A stretch of DNA of 20,772 nt, taken from positions 73,481 through 94,252 of the forward strand of contig BEXV01000126.1 of NCBI GenBank assembly GCA_003118195.1, read 5' to 3'. A model generated the notes under the pieces. That model had not been told where the DNA came from and did no database searches. It saw nothing but the letters and a program-made list of their open reading frames with translations. The position numbers and the translations under genes were made by a program. This DNA comes from Hemicentrotus pulcherrimus (Eukaryota; Echinodermata; Echinoidea; Camarodonta; Strongylocentrotidae). The stretch's first letter is position 1; the number at the start of each line of letters is the position of its first letter. This document shows, one piece after another, positions 18,283-20,772 of the stretch.

Positions 18283-18357
18283 AACCTGAGGGAATTAATG
18301 GACTTATAATTGAATGGACAGGAATACTGCGAAGAAAGATATTACCAAGTAATTAAA
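18283..18357 (+). other. Candidate 75-bp exon between good splice sites
   Basis: The left border is a strong acceptor, catatttttttcttcttttacag, with AG at 18281-18282. The right border is an ideal donor, GTGAGT at 18358-18363, preceded by AAA. The exon length is 75, a multiple of three. Two forward frames hit a stop early. The third, entered with two bases carried over, starts PEGINGLIIEWTG and continues for 23 codons, ending in taa one base before the donor. The segment therefore cannot be an ordinary internal coding exon. If real it would carry the last codons of a protein with an intron directly after the stop, or be part of a UTR or non-coding RNA. No partner exon is recognised in the window. 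Confidence 0.35.
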
Positions 18358-18363
18358 GTGAGT

Positions 18364-20220
18364 ATCATCTAAAAGATATGTTTCTATATGATATGCATTA
18401 ATAAGCATATAAACACTGAGTAGAAGGGCGATGGAACAGCCTATTCTTGCTGAGGTGTGTAACCCATTACATCCCGAGACGAGAATAAATTTTGATTGTC
18501 GAAAGGAGTTATCACACTACATGAGTACAAAATATGATTATTTGCTTAATATGAAGCTATAGTCTTAAGCTCTGGTATGGGAATCGTATTTTGAGAGAAA
18601 ATTGCCATAATTTATTTTAGATTGTTTATCCTGCGGTAGATTGGTTGTTTGAACCAGTAAAATAAAAACAAACGCACAAAAAACTACTGGGCATCATCTT
18701 CGATAAAAAAACAGTAATTGATATTTAATGAATGAAATAATTTGTCATATTCGACATGAATGTGCCTGATTATGCATTAGGTAATGTTAGCAGTCTAACC
18801 AACAACATCAAAAAGAGAAAAGAAGAAAAGAATCATAATTTTCCCTACTTCTGCTTGGATGTTATTTGAGTTTATAAATCCAGATTACCAACTATAGCTG
18901 ACATTTCACATGAAAGCCTACTGAAATTCATGTGGCTATATGCACATATCATTCTGTCTGTCAAGAGCCACAAGCAAGTTAACTCTCGTTATAAACTCTC
19001 ATTATATTTTAAGACAGCGATTAAATAATTCCCTTCTGGCTCTGGCTCTCGGCAGGCTATTTCCTCAAAAAGGAATGATGGATGGGATGGGGTTCCTGGT
19101 AACCAGACTAGGTATTGGTCCATGGTCAATTGAACTCAAAATAGATTTCCATAATCCAATATTTTCCCATCTGCGGTTGTATGGTGGCCCTTCCTCTTTT
19201 CATGGCTGACAAAATCCTGTCGAAAAACGGTCCGCCAAAACCACATTTGTCAATTTGTGCGCATTCAGCGTGTAAATATGACTATAGGGGAATCGGTTGT
19301 GCCTGTGAATTATTTATGGCTCATGGAGACTTTTCGAGAAAAGGTATAGAAAGTGAAAGCTAATATCGTTTGAAAGATGGGTGTAGTTTCTTCTTTTTGC
19401 ATATTGATGGCGTTATTAGTAAAGTGATTTCTGTGGGCGATTTGTTATGAGATATATTTCTATTCCTTAGAGAAAGTCCTAATAAAAATCTGATTGAACT
19501 TTAAAGATGCTTTCATGTGGCTATGAAAGCGGGAGGATTTTTATTGCTCACATGGGCCCAGAGAGCTGAATTTACTGATAAACATGGTTTTAAATACACA
19601 TTTACTAGGAAGAAAATTATGAAATAGTTATGAACATTTTGAATATGTCATACATGGCAGGATAAGTAATGTTTCGTGAAGCTCATGTTAATTTTCAAGG
19701 AATTTTTTGTGTTATTAGATAAGGACAAATTTATCCAGTGTAGGTCGTTGTTTCCACATGGGATTATATCTTTCCTTGCAAACGGTTTCCAAGGTAACTT
19801 CATCGATTTGAAGAGAAATAAAACCAAGGTTATAAATAACTATTTTTAGAATCAATAAATCCTCATAGCCATTGTAGCATGACAACTAATAGCTCCTGTC
19901 ACTATAGTTAGAGAAGCTTATTATTTAGGGGGGATTCGGATAACTGTATTTAAAATTAATTAACTTATTCCTTCTTCGTATATGACCTTTTTATTCAGCA
20001 TCAGAAGGATGTTAATGCTGTTTATGAGTCAATACCCTTCTGGCTCAAAACAGACAATATATTCTATTTCCATGGATTTCATCAAAAGTTGCTAATTTTT
20101 TGGAATGAAAACATAAAAAGTCAGATACTTTAACTTCTCCTTAAACATGGAAATATTTTCTATATTTTTAAACGTATCTGGAGATCACCTTTAGAATACT
20201 ATCTGAAATTCTGAAATCAA
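18364..20220. other. Long AT-rich stretch without recognisable genes
   Basis: I see no repeat array, RNA gene or supported exon. The overlapping plus-strand frames at 18940-19209 (89 codons) and 19181-19363 (60 codons) have balanced composition but no motif or splice context. One perfect 8-bp hairpin (gctttcat/atgaaagc, 19509-19530) is present. Confidence 0.5.
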
Positions 20221-20275
20221 TTTATTATGTTGAGTGAAGGGGTGTGTGGGGGCAAATGCAATAATTTATTATTTA

Positions 20276-20303
20276 CCCCCCCCCCCAACTCCACCCCTCC
20301 CCC
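20276..20303. repeat. C-rich tract
   Basis: Eleven C in a row (20276-20286) are followed by aactccacccctccccc. The proline-rich frames across 20227-20470 are products of this tract. Confidence 0.85.
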
Positions 20304-20424
20304 TTTCTCAATTTTTGGGACATATATATTTAAACATACAGGAATGTGTAATTTACAATTTGCATGGAAATCACTTTTGGAAATACATCCGAGTCAATTG
20401 TTATCTTGTCAATGATAGGTGTAG

Positions 20425-20454
20425 GTGTGTGTGTGTGTGTGTGTTGGGAGGGGG
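20425..20454. repeat. (GT)10 microsatellite plus short G-rich tail
   Basis: Ten GT units (20425-20444) are followed by tgggaggggg. Confidence 0.95.
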
Positions 20455-20708
20455 AGAGCACGAACTTTAAAAAAGATTGAGAAAAAAAAAAGCATTTTTA
20501 AGTATAGGGATGAGGAAAAGAAAATAGCCATTAGAATTGGAAAGCTTGGATCACATTTCTTAAAGCGGGAGCAGGTAAGTGTTAATTAAGATTGTTTTCT
20601 TCTCTATGTTAGCTTGTTAAAAGTGTAACTCTATTTTCCGGCCTGGTTAACTTACTTATTTAGTATATTTTTCTTGAGTTGAGAATGTTAGCAGACATCC
20701 ACTGAGTG

Positions 20709-20772
20709 AGTAGTGTGTGTGTGGGGGGGGGGGGGGGGGGGGGGGGGAGGCCCTTGGGGGGGGGGGGGGGGG
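20709..20772. repeat. GT tract and long G homopolymers at the window edge
   Basis: After gagtagtgtgtgtgt the sequence becomes 25 consecutive G (20723-20747), then aggccctt, then 17 G to the last base. Such runs are unusual in this AT-rich context. They may be a genuine expanded G tract or an artefact of low-quality sequence or a contig edge. Confidence 0.85.

Noticed and set aside
19509..19530. Hairpin gctttcat/atgaaagc as a microRNA or terminator
   Set aside because: An 8-bp stem is far too short for a microRNA precursor, and simple terminators of this kind do not apply to a eukaryotic locus.

Overview
This window looks like intergenic or intronic DNA from a nuclear eukaryotic genome, most likely a marine invertebrate. 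It is AT-rich and very dense in microsatellites. It carries a tRNA-derived SINE, several short inverted-repeat (MITE or foldback) elements, and one good 3' splice site / 5' splice site pair. There is no operon-like packing, no ribosome binding site and no long non-repetitive reading frame. An echinoderm such as a sea urchin or sea star fits the repeat style best, but this is an impression of style and not a demonstrated assignment.

No intact protein-coding gene can be supported. The long open frames (for example 4961-5746, 5137-5511, 7715-8422 and 9152-9601) are translations of CT, GA, CTT/ATC or 12-bp repeats. The best transcription-related candidates are weak: a 75-bp exon-like segment at 18283-18357, a hydrophobic 38-codon frame at 3086-3202 with a donor-like site inside it, and a CpG-rich block at 9841-10565 ending in an acceptor-like site.

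Layout. 1-1400: a C-rich repeat-like patch, a minus-strand SINE with a trinucleotide tail (694-963), a GT-rich trinucleotide tract and a 209-bp near-perfect palindrome (1161-1369). 1800-1905: a 53-bp tandem duplication. 2960-3370: a mixed, CpG-richer block. 3443-3762: foldback element A. 3960-5745: pyrimidine-rich DNA with a nearly homogeneous array of 25 units of 12 bp (5151-5450). 6590-6885: an old duplication of about 165 bp. 7236-7429: a 186-bp MITE flanked by TTAA. 7840-8380: purine-rich decayed satellite. 9200-9491: CTT/ATC trinucleotides. 9841-10565: the CpG-rich block. 10690-11830: a diffuse degenerate repeat. 12130-12895: five copies of a 160-170 bp tandem repeat. 12957-13476: foldback element B, related to A. 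13731-15400: CT, GA and purine satellites with a 171-bp duplication. 15928-16255: a 77-bp tandem array. 16565-16950: about eleven copies of a 38-bp degenerate repeat. 17250-20220: mostly plain AT-rich sequence with the exon candidate. 20276-20772: C, GT and G runs, with the window ending in homopolymeric G.

The most distinctive points are two related foldback elements 9.5 kb apart that share terminal and core modules, and an unusually high share of sequence made of tandem repeats at every stage of decay, several with unit lengths near 160-170 bp. I found nothing that works as a multi-gene system.
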